Part shown: positions 53,448-61,556 of the stretch, piece after piece
How the letters are laid out: every line of letters begins with the position of its first letter
How positions within the stretch are numbered: the first letter of the stretch is position 1
Source: Bog-756 sp963699345
GTDB lineage: Bacteria > Actinomycetota > Acidimicrobiia > Acidimicrobiales > RAAP-2
Reading direction: 5' to 3'
Length of the DNA: 64,000 nucleotides
NCBI GenBank assembly: GCA_963699345.1
Contig: CAVOTL010000005.1
Coordinates: 248,001-312,000 of the forward strand
The notes under the pieces: model-generated
Seen by the model: only the letters and a program-made list of their open reading frames with translations
Told to the model about the DNA's origin: nothing
Databases searched by the model: none
Position numbers and translations under genes: made by a program

Positions 53448-54767
53448 ATGCCTTCGGCATCCACCCCTACCCCTGCATCCTCACGTACCTCTACCCGAAC
53501 CCGGCACGCCCACTCGCGCGTCCGTACCCACACCACCAACGCCGTCCGCCGGCGCGAGGCCCGGTCCCGGCGCAGCCGCGCCGCCACCGCCGGCCTCGCC
53601 TCGGTAGCCCTGTCGGCCACCCTGACGGCATCCCTGCTCGGGGCCGCCCCGGCGGCGCTGGCCGCCCCGGCGGCGCTGCCCACGGGGGCCGGGCTCGTGC
53701 TCAACGCCCCCATCGTGTCGGGGGCCGTCACCCCCGATGCCCACGGCTACTGGCTGGTCGGCGCCGACGGCGGCGTCTTCGCCTTCGGTGACGCCGGCTT
53801 CCACGGTTCGGCCGCCTCCCTGCACCTCGTCAGCCCCGCGGCCGGCCTCACCTCGACCCGGGACGGGCAGGGCTACTGGGAGGTGGCGGCCGACGGCGGT
53901 GTCTTCGCCTTCGGTGACGCCGGCTTCTACGGCTCGGCCGCCGGCGACGCCCTAGGTGGCCGCATCGTGGGGATGGCCGCCACCACCAGCGGCAACGGCT
54001 ACTGGCTGGTCGGCGCCGACGGTGGCGTGTTCGCCTTCGGCGGGGCCGGCTACTACGGCAACGCCACCCACATGTCTCCCGACAGCCCCATCGCCGGCAT
54101 CACCCCGACGTCCGACGACCGTGGCTACTGGGAGGTGGCGGCCAACGGTGACGTCTACGCCTTCGGCGACGCCCGCTTCGAGGGCAACGCCCCCACCATC
54201 ACCCCGGCGGTCGGCATCGCCTCCCAGGCGTCCGGCTACCGCATCGTGGCCGACAACGGCGGCGCCTTCGCCTTCGGTGGGGCCTACTTCGGCGGCTCGC
54301 TCGCCAACCTCGACCTGAACAAGCCGATCGTGGCCACCTCGGCCACCCGGAACGGATACATCGACGTCGCCTCCGACGGTGGGGTGTTCAACTTCGGCAC
54401 GGTCGGCTTCTACGGGTCGCTCGGGTCGGCGACGGTCTACACGCCGCCGCCGCCTCCGCCGCCGCCCGTCGCCGTCTCGCCTCCCGTGGTAGTCGACTAC
54501 GGCCTCTCGGCCTACCAGATCGCCGCGTGGGACCGCGTCAACATCTGTGAGGAAGGGGGCGACTGGTACGTGAACGGCTCGGAGTTCGCCGGCGGTCTCG
54601 GCATGAGCCGTGCCAACTGGGCGCAGTTCAACACGTTCGGGTTCCCCTCGAACGCCGCCTACGCCACCCCGCTCGAGCAGATCCGGGTGGCCGTGGCGTT
54701 CGCCACGCACTACACCGGCAACCCGGACTGGGCGCCCGACCAGGACGGCTGCGGCGGCGGCTACTGA
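53448..54767 (+). CDS. Secreted Rpf/transglycosylase-like protein with six GYWLV repeats
   Basis: 439 residues, ATG with AAGGAAAGG upstream. Order: Thr/Arg-rich N-region and signal helix (about 35-75, ending ALAAPAAL), six GYWLV/DGGVFAFGDA repeats (about 98-340), a poly-Pro linker (TPPPPPPPPVAVSPP), and an Rpf-type transglycosylase-like domain (about 360-439) with AWDRVNICEEGGDW carrying the catalytic Glu and PLEQIRVAVAFA near the end. Such domains cleave peptidoglycan and aid resuscitation from dormancy. Confidence 0.87.
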   Translation: MPSASTPTPASSRTSTRTRHAHSRVRTHTTNAVRRREARSRRSRAATAGLASVALSATLTASLLGAAPAALAAPAALPTGAGLVLNAPIVSGAVTPDAHGYWLVGADGGVFAFGDAGFHGSAASLHLVSPAAGLTSTRDGQGYWEVAADGGVFAFGDAGFYGSAAGDALGGRIVGMAATTSGNGYWLVGADGGVFAFGGAGYYGNATHMSPDSPIAGITPTSDDRGYWEVAANGDVYAFGDARFEGNAPTITPAVGIASQASGYRIVADNGGAFAFGGAYFGGSLANLDLNKPIVATSATRNGYIDVASDGGVFNFGTVGFYGSLGSATVYTPPPPPPPPVAVSPPVVVDYGLSAYQIAAWDRVNICEEGGDWYVNGSEFAGGLGMSRANWAQFNTFGFPSNAAYATPLEQIRVAVAFATHYTGNPDWAPDQDGCGGGY

Positions 54768-54797
54768 TCCGACCGGCCGCCCCGGGGGGACGGTGCC

Positions 54798-55103
54798 CTA
54801 CGGGGTGCCGTCCCCCAGGGCGTCGATCCTCCGGGCCAGGGCCAGGTCGAGCTCGGTGATCCCCCCGGCATCGTGGGTGACGAGGGCGAGGCGCACCGTC
54901 CGCCAGCGGATGTCGATGTCGGGATGGTGGTCGGCCTCCTCGGCCAGCGCACCGACGGCCAGCACGTAGTCGAGCGCCGCCGGGAACCCGGCGCACGTCA
55001 CCTCTTTGACCAGGTGACCGTCCACCAGGGTCCAGGCCGGGGCGTCGGGGCCCGTCAGGGCCGCAGCCAGGACCGCGGCGTCGAGCGGCGCGGGCCGGGC
55101 CAT
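54798..55103 (-). CDS. phhB: 4a-hydroxytetrahydrobiopterin dehydratase
   Basis: 101 residues, full family length. EEADHHPDIDIRWRTVRLAL and THDAGGITELDLALAR are the active-site motifs. It dehydrates the pterin-4a-carbinolamine formed by aromatic amino acid hydroxylases. Its ATG directly abuts the P450 stop (TGA-ATG), so both are co-transcribed. Confidence 0.93.
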   Translation of the reverse strand: MARPAPLDAAVLAAALTGPDAPAWTLVDGHLVKEVTCAGFPAALDYVLAVGALAEEADHHPDIDIRWRTVRLALVTHDAGGITELDLALARRIDALGDGTP

Positions 55104-56315
55104 TCAGGCGGTGACCCCTACGCGGGCCGTCGGGGAGAACGTGACCGGCATCTGCTCGTAGCCCGACACGAAGTTGGCATTCCGCTTGGGTGGCTCGACA
55201 TCGTCGGCGAGCGCCAGGTCGGGCAGTCGATCGAACAGCCGGTCGAACATCACCTGCAGCTCCATGCGGGCCAGCCGGTTCCCCAGGCAGAAATGGGAGC
55301 CGAAGCCGAAGGCCATGTGGTCGTTGGGGGTGCGGGTCACGTCGAAGCGCTCGGGTTCGGCGAACACCGACTCGTCCCGGTTGGCCGACGGGTAGAGCAG
55401 CAGCAGCTTCTGCCCCTTGGCGATCGTCTCGCCGTGGAGTTCCACGTCCCGGGTCGCCGTTCGGGCCATGTTCTTGATCGGGCTGACCCAGCGCAGCATC
55501 TCCTCGACGGCGAGCGGCAGCCGCTCCCGCTCGCGGGCCAGCAGCGCGTACTGGTCGGGATGGGTGAGCAGTTCGTACATGCCGCCGCTGATGACATGGC
55601 GCGTCGTCTCGTCGCCCCCGATCAGGATCAGCAGCGTCTCGTAGATCAGCGACGAGTCGTCGAGCCGGTCACCTTCGATCTCGGCGTGGACCAGCGTGCC
55701 GATGAGGTCGTTCGTCTGGTTGTCGCGGCGCCGCTGCTCGACCACCGCCATGATGTACTCGGCGTACTCCATGGCCGCGGCGGCGGCCCGCTCCATGGCC
55801 GTCGGATCGGGCGATCCGAGCGCCTTCACCATGTCGTCGGACCAGCGGAGCAGGGCGTCACGGTCCTCGGCGGCCACCCCCAGCAGGTTGCCGATGACGA
55901 TCATGGGCAGGGGGGCGGCGATGTCCCGGACGAAGTCGGCGGCGCCCCGCTCACAGACCCGGTCGATGATGGCGTCGCAGATCATGCGGATGCCCTCCTC
56001 GCTCTCCCGGATCCGGCGCGGCGTGAAGCCCTCGCTGACCAGGCGCCGGCGGCGGACGTGCTCGGGGGCGTCGGTGTCGATCATCATGGGCAGGGCATCG
56101 CTGTCGGGGCGGATGCCACCGGCGTTGGAGAAGGTCTCGGGATCCTTCGAGATCTCCTTGATGTCCGAGTACCGGGTGATGCCCCAGACCCCGGCCGCGT
56201 CGTCGAAGTAGGCCGGGGCCTCGGCGCGCATCCAGGCGAACGCCGGGAAGGGGTCACCACCGTAGAAGGTGCCGTCGGTCAGGCCGATGGGGAGGTCGAC
56301 AGGGGGTGTGGTCAT
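55104..56315 (-). CDS. Cytochrome P450
   Basis: 403 residues from the ATG at 56315. I-helix IGGDETTRHVIS, the ExxR helix VEEMLRWVSP, and the haem-binding loop AFGFGSHFCLGNRLARME with the proximal Cys. The layout resembles the CYP125/CYP142/CYP124-like branch of actinobacterial P450s acting on sterols and lipids, but the exact family is not assigned. Soluble, with no membrane anchor. A CTGACG-N3-CGTCAG palindrome lies upstream. Confidence 0.92.
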   Translation of the reverse strand: MTTPPVDLPIGLTDGTFYGGDPFPAFAWMRAEAPAYFDDAAGVWGITRYSDIKEISKDPETFSNAGGIRPDSDALPMMIDTDAPEHVRRRRLVSEGFTPRRIRESEEGIRMICDAIIDRVCERGAADFVRDIAAPLPMIVIGNLLGVAAEDRDALLRWSDDMVKALGSPDPTAMERAAAAAMEYAEYIMAVVEQRRRDNQTNDLIGTLVHAEIEGDRLDDSSLIYETLLILIGGDETTRHVISGGMYELLTHPDQYALLARERERLPLAVEEMLRWVSPIKNMARTATRDVELHGETIAKGQKLLLLYPSANRDESVFAEPERFDVTRTPNDHMAFGFGSHFCLGNRLARMELQVMFDRLFDRLPDLALADDVEPPKRNANFVSGYEQMPVTFSPTARVGVTA

Positions 56316-56404
56316 GGCGCTCCTACTCGCTGGTGGCCGGCCACCCGGGGCCGCCACGGACGGCGGTCCCCGACGACCGGGTACGGCGAAGGATACAGCG
56401 GCGT

Positions 56405-56419
56405 CTGACGGTGCGTCAG
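56405..56419. promoter_or_regulatory. Palindrome CTGACG-GTG-CGTCAG upstream of the P450
   Basis: 6+3+6 inverted repeat, 90 bp before the P450 start and between it and the upstream dehydratase. The same half-sites occur at 9963-9981. Typical of a TetR-type operator. Confidence 0.5.
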
Positions 56420-56436
56420 GTCCCGGCGGCCGGCCC

Positions 56437-58236
56437 CTACCCCGCCGCCATGCCGCCACCCAGCAACGCCGGCCGGGCGGTGGCCCGCATGCGCGTCAGC
56501 ACCCGCTCGGTCACCGTGGCGGCGTCGGGGGGGAGGCCCCCGTTGGCGTCGGCCGCCGCCCGCCAGGCCGCGGCCCGGCGGTCACGGACACCGCGGTCGT
56601 CGAGTTCGGCGCAGTCGATCCTGTCCTCGTTGACGTCCACCGTGATGGTGTCGCCGTCCTCGACCAGGGCGATGGGGCCGCCCAGCAGGGCCTCGGGGGC
56701 GACGTGACCGATGACCAGGCCGACCGACCCGCCCGAGAACCGGGCGTCGGTCATCAGGGCGATGGTGATCCCCCGTTGGCGGCACAGCGTCGTGATCTTC
56801 GACGTCGGGTCGAGCATCTCGGGCATCCCGGGGGCCCCGCGCGGGCCCTCGTAGCGGATCACGACCATATCGTTGTCCTGGAACGACTCGGGTCGTCGGT
56901 CCAACGCCTCGATGAGGGCCCGTTCGCCGTTGAACACGCGGGCGGTGCCCACGAACACGCCCCCGGCCATGCCTCCCTCGACGCCGGCCAGCTTCAGGAT
57001 CGCTCCCCCGTCCGGGGAGAGGTTGCCCGACAGGAGCCGCAGACCGCCGGTGTCCTTGAACGGGCGCGCCGCCGAGTGGATGACCTCGTGATCGGCGGGC
57101 GGAGGGGCCAGACGCTCGATCTGCCCGGCGAGCGTCTCCCCCGTGCAAGTGATCGCGTCACCGTCGAGGTACCCGGCGCGGAGCAGTTCGGCGACCACGG
57201 TGGGGAGGCCGCCGGCGGCGTCGACGTCGACCATGGAATAGCTGCCGAACGGACGCATGTTGACGATCACCGGCAGGCGGCGGGAGAGGGCGTTGAACTC
57301 GTCCTGGCCGAGGACGTCCTCCCACAGGTCGAGGCCGGCGGCGCGGGCGATCTCCACGCTGTGCAGCAGCACGTTGGTCGAACCGCCCATGGCGATGGAC
57401 ACGGTCAGCGCGTTGCGCAGCGAGGTGGGCGTCACGATGTCCCGGGGTCGGATGCCGCGCTCGGCCATCGTCACCAGGCAGTCGACCAGCTGGTCGGGGA
57501 ACCGGTCGGTGCGACGGGGATCGTCGGAGGTCGGGGCCACCATGGCGAGGGGCTCCAGTCCGAGCACGCCGATGAACGACTGCATGGTGTTGTAGGTGAA
57601 CATCCCTCCGCAGCTGCCCTGGCCCGGGCAGGCGAACAACGCCATCCGGGCCCGCAGCTCGTCGTCGGGGTCCCCGGCCGTCTGGAAGGCGGTGACCAGG
57701 TCGATCCGCTCCCCCGTCACCGGGTCGTGACCCGGCTTGATCGACCCGTCGGACAGGATCACCGACGGCACGTTGTGCTCCAACAGGGCGGCGACGGTGC
57801 CGACCGGCGGCTTGTCGCACGCCACCACGGCGACCAGGCCGGCCACCCGGTTGGCGGCCAGGTGCAACGACACGGCGTCGTTGACGAGCTCCCGCCCGAT
57901 CAGGGAGTACCGCATCTCCGGGGTCCCGTTGAGCTGGCCGTCCGACACCCCGAGCGTGAACGCCGGGGCGATCAGGCGGACCGCCAGGTCGTCGGCGGCG
58001 ATCCGGCGGGACATCGCCGCCTGCACCGCGGCCACCTTGGCCTGGACGCCCAGGTAGCACTGGCTGTCCCCGAGGTTGCCCAGCACGGCCCACACGGGGT
58101 CGTGGATCTTGACGACGTCCTCACCCAGGAACTTCGCGGTGCCGACCCGCTGGACGTCGCGACCGGGGTTCGAGGACGCCAGTCCCGGGTCGTCCGTTCC
58201 GCCCGCGCCGGCGGTTGCATTCACGAGATCTGTCAC
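56437..58236 (-). CDS. IlvD/Edd-family dehydratase
   Basis: 599 residues. Fe-S-type dehydratase motifs: GDSQCYLGVQAKV, ACDKPPVGTVAAL, CPGQGSCGGMFTYNTM, AMGGSTNVLLHSVEIA and TDARFSGGSVGLVIGHVAPE. These enzymes dehydrate dihydroxy acids (valine/isoleucine pathway) or sugar acids. CDKPPVG instead of CDKxxPG and the different first Cys segment suggest a branch away from housekeeping IlvD. GTG at 58236 with TAGGCT 6 nt upstream. Confidence 0.87.
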   Translation of the reverse strand: MTDLVNATAGAGGTDDPGLASSNPGRDVQRVGTAKFLGEDVVKIHDPVWAVLGNLGDSQCYLGVQAKVAAVQAAMSRRIAADDLAVRLIAPAFTLGVSDGQLNGTPEMRYSLIGRELVNDAVSLHLAANRVAGLVAVVACDKPPVGTVAALLEHNVPSVILSDGSIKPGHDPVTGERIDLVTAFQTAGDPDDELRARMALFACPGQGSCGGMFTYNTMQSFIGVLGLEPLAMVAPTSDDPRRTDRFPDQLVDCLVTMAERGIRPRDIVTPTSLRNALTVSIAMGGSTNVLLHSVEIARAAGLDLWEDVLGQDEFNALSRRLPVIVNMRPFGSYSMVDVDAAGGLPTVVAELLRAGYLDGDAITCTGETLAGQIERLAPPPADHEVIHSAARPFKDTGGLRLLSGNLSPDGGAILKLAGVEGGMAGGVFVGTARVFNGERALIEALDRRPESFQDNDMVVIRYEGPRGAPGMPEMLDPTSKITTLCRQRGITIALMTDARFSGGSVGLVIGHVAPEALLGGPIALVEDGDTITVDVNEDRIDCAELDDRGVRDRRAAAWRAAADANGGLPPDAATVTERVLTRMRATARPALLGGGMAAG

Positions 58237-58242
58237 GCCGGC

Positions 58243-58248
58243 AGCCTA
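58243..58248 (-). promoter_or_regulatory. TAGGCT -10 box, leaderless start
   Basis: Read leftward, 6 nt before the GTG at 58236. Confidence 0.4.
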
Positions 58249-58289
58249 CCGACGCCCGGCGGTCGCCCGGAAGGTGACCGGTCCCGCCG

Positions 58290-59141
58290 TCACGTCGGCG
58301 GGTACAGCGGCGTCAGCGTGGCGAAGCCGATCTCGAACGCCTCGAGGTCGTCGCCGTACGTCGTCGACGTCGACGCGCAGTCGACGGTCGTGGTGGCGGC
58401 GGCGTTCCCCGAGGCGGCCATCACCGTCGTGACCGGTCCGCGCACCGGACCCCCGGGGCAGCTGGGCACGTTCAGGTTCGCCTGGAGGGGGACCGACCCG
58501 TACGAGTGGGCGAGGAGGGCGGCCCGGTGCTGGGTCACCCACCGCTCGACGAAGGGGACCCCCTGGGCGAACAGCGGCACCGAGCCGTTGTCGATACCCT
58601 GGCTGGCGGCCAGCGCCGGGATCCCCAGCGTGACGGCCTCCCGGGCGGCGCCGACGGTGCCCGACAAGGCGGCCAGCGGGCCGATGTTCTGGCCGTAGTT
58701 GATCCCGGACACGACGAGGTCGGGTCGGAAGGCGAGCCCGTGGTCGCTGACGGCCCAGATGACGGTGTCGGCGGGGTAGCCGTGCACGGCGACGGCCGGG
58801 TAGCCGCTGGCGGTGGTCGCCGTGGACGTCGTGAGCGTCCCGCCGGTGGTCTTGCCCCCCGTCCCGCTCTGGTTGGTGAGCGGCGCCACCACCGTGACCC
58901 GCGTGTCCGGCAACGTCCGCAGGCCCTGCACCACCGCGTCGATCCCCGGCGCCCCCACCCCGTCGTCGTTGGTGACCATGACGGTCAGGGTCTGCCCCGA
59001 CGTCCCGGCGGCGGTCGTCGACGTCGACCCGCTGGACGAGGACGACCCACAGGCGGCGAACAGCGCGGCCGCCAGGACCAGGCCGCCCAGCGGCGCCACC
59101 CGCCGGAGCCGGCGGGGCCCGGCCGTGCCCGGGGTCCTCAC
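58290..59141 (-). CDS. SurE-like nucleotidase with lipoprotein signal
   Basis: 283 residues. An N-terminal export signal with lipobox FAACG (Cys near 31), a Ser/Thr-rich linker, then the SurE fold: VMVTNDDGVGAPGI (metal-binding Asp pair), VVAPLTNQSGTGG, PDLVVSGINYGQNIG and SGTVGAAREAVTLGIPALA. SurE is normally a cytoplasmic nucleotidase; this version is predicted to be anchored outside the membrane. GTG overlapping the fumC stop (GTGA). Confidence 0.85.
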   Translation of the reverse strand: MRTPGTAGPRRLRRVAPLGGLVLAAALFAACGSSSSSGSTSTTAAGTSGQTLTVMVTNDDGVGAPGIDAVVQGLRTLPDTRVTVVAPLTNQSGTGGKTTGGTLTTSTATTASGYPAVAVHGYPADTVIWAVSDHGLAFRPDLVVSGINYGQNIGPLAALSGTVGAAREAVTLGIPALAASQGIDNGSVPLFAQGVPFVERWVTQHRAALLAHSYGSVPLQANLNVPSCPGGPVRGPVTTVMAASGNAAATTTVDCASTSTTYGDDLEAFEIGFATLTPLYPPT

Positions 59142-60529
59142 GGGTGCGTCATCGATTCTGGCCGCACGGCCTCGTCGAACTGCTCACCGGTGAGGTAGCC
59201 GAGGGCGAGCGCGGACTCGCGCAGCGTGGTGCCCTCCTTGTGGGCTTTCTTGGCCACTTCGGCGGCCTTGTCGTAGCCGATCAGCGGATTGAGGGCGGTC
59301 ACCAGCATCAGCGAGTTCTCGAGGTGCTGGCGGATCCGCGCCTCGTTGGGCTCGAGTCCCTCCACGCAGAAGCGGGTGAAGGCGGCCGACGCCTCGGTCA
59401 GGAGTTCGATCGAGTGCATCACGTTGTGGATGATCACCGGCTTGCACACGTTGAGCTCGAGGTTGCCCCGGGCCCCGGCCATCGCCACGGCGGCGTCGTT
59501 CCCGTAGACCTGGATGCACACCATGATCATGGCCTCGCTCTGGGTCGGGTTGACCTTGCCGGGCATGATCGACGAACCGGGCTCGTTCTCGGGCAGGTTG
59601 AGCTCACCCAGGCCGCTGCGGGGCCCCGAGCCGAGCCAGCGCAGGTCGTCGGCGATCTTGATCAGCGAGGCGGCCAGCACCCGCAGCGCGCCGCTGGTGC
59701 TCACCAGGGCGTCATGGGCGGCCAGCGCCGCGAACTTGTTGGGGGCGGTCACGAACGGGAGGCCGGTGAGCTCGGCGATGGCGTCGGCCACCCGGATCCC
59801 GAACTCGGCGTGGGTGTTGAGCCCGGTCCCGACGGCGGTGCCGCCGGCGGCCAGCTCGTAGAGATCGTCGAGGGTGGCCTCGATGCGGCGCAGGTCGGCG
59901 TCGAGCTGGGCCACGTAGCCCGAGAACTCCTGGCCGAGGGTGAGGGGGACGGCGTCCATCAGGTGGGTACGCCCGATCTTGGTGATCGACGCGTAGGCCT
60001 CGGACTTGGCCTGGAGGGCGTCACGCAGGTGGCGGATGGCCGGCAGCAGCCGGTGGGTGATCTCCTCCACCGCGGCGATGTGCATGGCCGTCGGGAACGT
60101 GTCGTTGGACGACTGCGACATGTTGACGTCGTCGTTCGGATGGACCGGCACCTTCGACCCGAGCACGCCCCCGGCCAGCTCGATGGCCCGGTTGGAGATG
60201 ACCTCGTTGGCGTTCATGTTCGACTGCGTGCCGCTGCCCGTCTGCCACACGCTGAGGGGGAAGTGGTCGTCGAGCTTGCCCTCGGACACCTCCCGGGCCG
60301 CGGCGATGATGAGGGCCGACTTCTCGGGGCTCATCTTGCCGAGGTCGGCGTTGACCTGGGCGGACGCCTCCTTCAGGATGCCGATGGCCCGGATCAGCGG
60401 CTTGGGCATCCGGTCGTCACCGATCGGGAAGTGGTGCAGCGAGCGGGCCGTCTGGGCACCCCAGTAGCGGTCGGCGGGAACGTCGATGGCGCCCATGCTG
60501 TCCGTCTCGGTGCGGATGTCCTGACTCAT
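59138..60529 (-). CDS. fumC: Class II fumarate hydratase
   Basis: 463 residues from the ATG at 60529. Interconverts fumarate and malate in the citric acid cycle. VWQTGSGTQSNMNANEVISN, GRTHLMDAVPLTLGQEFSG, and the superfamily signature GSSIMPGKVNPTQSEA are all present. Its stop overlaps the SurE-like GTG. Confidence 0.96.
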   Translation of the reverse strand: MSQDIRTETDSMGAIDVPADRYWGAQTARSLHHFPIGDDRMPKPLIRAIGILKEASAQVNADLGKMSPEKSALIIAAAREVSEGKLDDHFPLSVWQTGSGTQSNMNANEVISNRAIELAGGVLGSKVPVHPNDDVNMSQSSNDTFPTAMHIAAVEEITHRLLPAIRHLRDALQAKSEAYASITKIGRTHLMDAVPLTLGQEFSGYVAQLDADLRRIEATLDDLYELAAGGTAVGTGLNTHAEFGIRVADAIAELTGLPFVTAPNKFAALAAHDALVSTSGALRVLAASLIKIADDLRWLGSGPRSGLGELNLPENEPGSSIMPGKVNPTQSEAMIMVCIQVYGNDAAVAMAGARGNLELNVCKPVIIHNVMHSIELLTEASAAFTRFCVEGLEPNEARIRQHLENSLMLVTALNPLIGYDKAAEVAKKAHKEGTTLRESALALGYLTGEQFDEAVRPESMTHP

Positions 60530-60615
60530 GCTGCTCTCCTTGCGCTCGGGCGGTGCGGCGGCGCGCACGACCGACAGATTACGACCTGCCCACCGGGGCC
60601 CGGGACCGTCGCCGG

Positions 60616-61488
60616 TCAGGCCCGCAGGGCCAGGCCCGACGCCAGCACCCGTCGGGCGGCGTCCACGTCCTCGGCCCGGGGACCGTCCCCCTCGCCGGGC
60701 ACCTCGAGGATGGCGGGGAGGCCCTGCAGGGCCGGATGCCCGAGCAGCGAGGCCAGGCCGTCGGCGCCGATGGTGCCGTCGCCGATGTTTTCGTGCCGGT
60801 CCCGGTTGGCCCCGAAGTCGACCTTCGAGTCGTTCAGGTGCAGGCACCGCAGGCGGTCCAGACCGACGGTGGTGTCGATCAGGGCGATGAGGTCGTCGGC
60901 CTCCTCCACCGTGGCGAAGGGGATCCCCGACGCCCACAGGTGCTGGGTGTCGAGGCACACGCCGAGCCGTTCGTCGCCCCCGGCGACGTCGATGACCTGG
61001 GCCAGCTCCTCGAAGGAGCGCCCGACGGTGTCCCCGGCCCCGGCGGCGTTCTCCAGCAGGATCGGGCAGCCCTCGACATCGGTGTCGACCTCGTCGAGGG
61101 ATTCCACCAGGGCCTCCGCCACCGCCGGCAGGGCCGTCTCGAAGCCGCTGCCCCGGTGGCTACCGATGTGGAGCACCAGACCCTCGGCCCCCATGCCGTC
61201 GGCCGTCGAGAGGTTGGCCGTCAGGCAGGACCGGGAGCGGGCCGCCAGCTCGGTGTCGGGCGAGGCCAGGTTGATGAGGTACGTGGCGTGGCAGAACGTC
61301 GAGACGACCGACGGATGCTCGGCCTGGGCGGCCCGGTAGGCCTCCAGCACCTCGTCGCCGTACTGCGACGGCTTCCACATCCGCGGACTCTGGGTGAAGA
61401 TCTGGACGCTGTCCGCCCCGATGTCCGCCCCGTGCTGCAGCGCCGGTACCAACCCCTTGCCCGCCCGGACATGGGCTCCGATCAACAT
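60616..61488 (-). CDS. nfo: Endonuclease IV (deoxyribonuclease IV)
   Basis: 290 residues. LIGAHVRAGKGLVPAL, LVLHIGSHRGSG, CPILLENAAGAGDTVG, LGVCLDTQHLWASG and LHLNDSKVDFGANRDRHENI carry the three-zinc site. Cleaves DNA at abasic sites in base excision repair. ATG with TACGGT 6 nt upstream. Confidence 0.95.
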   Translation of the reverse strand: MLIGAHVRAGKGLVPALQHGADIGADSVQIFTQSPRMWKPSQYGDEVLEAYRAAQAEHPSVVSTFCHATYLINLASPDTELAARSRSCLTANLSTADGMGAEGLVLHIGSHRGSGFETALPAVAEALVESLDEVDTDVEGCPILLENAAGAGDTVGRSFEELAQVIDVAGGDERLGVCLDTQHLWASGIPFATVEEADDLIALIDTTVGLDRLRCLHLNDSKVDFGANRDRHENIGDGTIGADGLASLLGHPALQGLPAILEVPGEGDGPRAEDVDAARRVLASGLALRA

Positions 61489-61494
61489 GGCCGC

Positions 61495-61500
61495 ACCGTA
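61495..61500 (-). promoter_or_regulatory. TACGGT -10 box, leaderless start of nfo
   Basis: Read leftward, 6 nt before the ATG at 61488. Confidence 0.4.
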
Positions 61501-61556
61501 CCAGCGGCGACCGCACCGTCACCCCCGAGGGCGCCACCGGGACGGCGCCATCCGGC

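Noticed and set aside
59144..61339. Long plus-strand open frame across fumC and nfo
   Set aside because: Antisense shadow of two conserved genes; His/Arg/Gly-rich low-complexity product.
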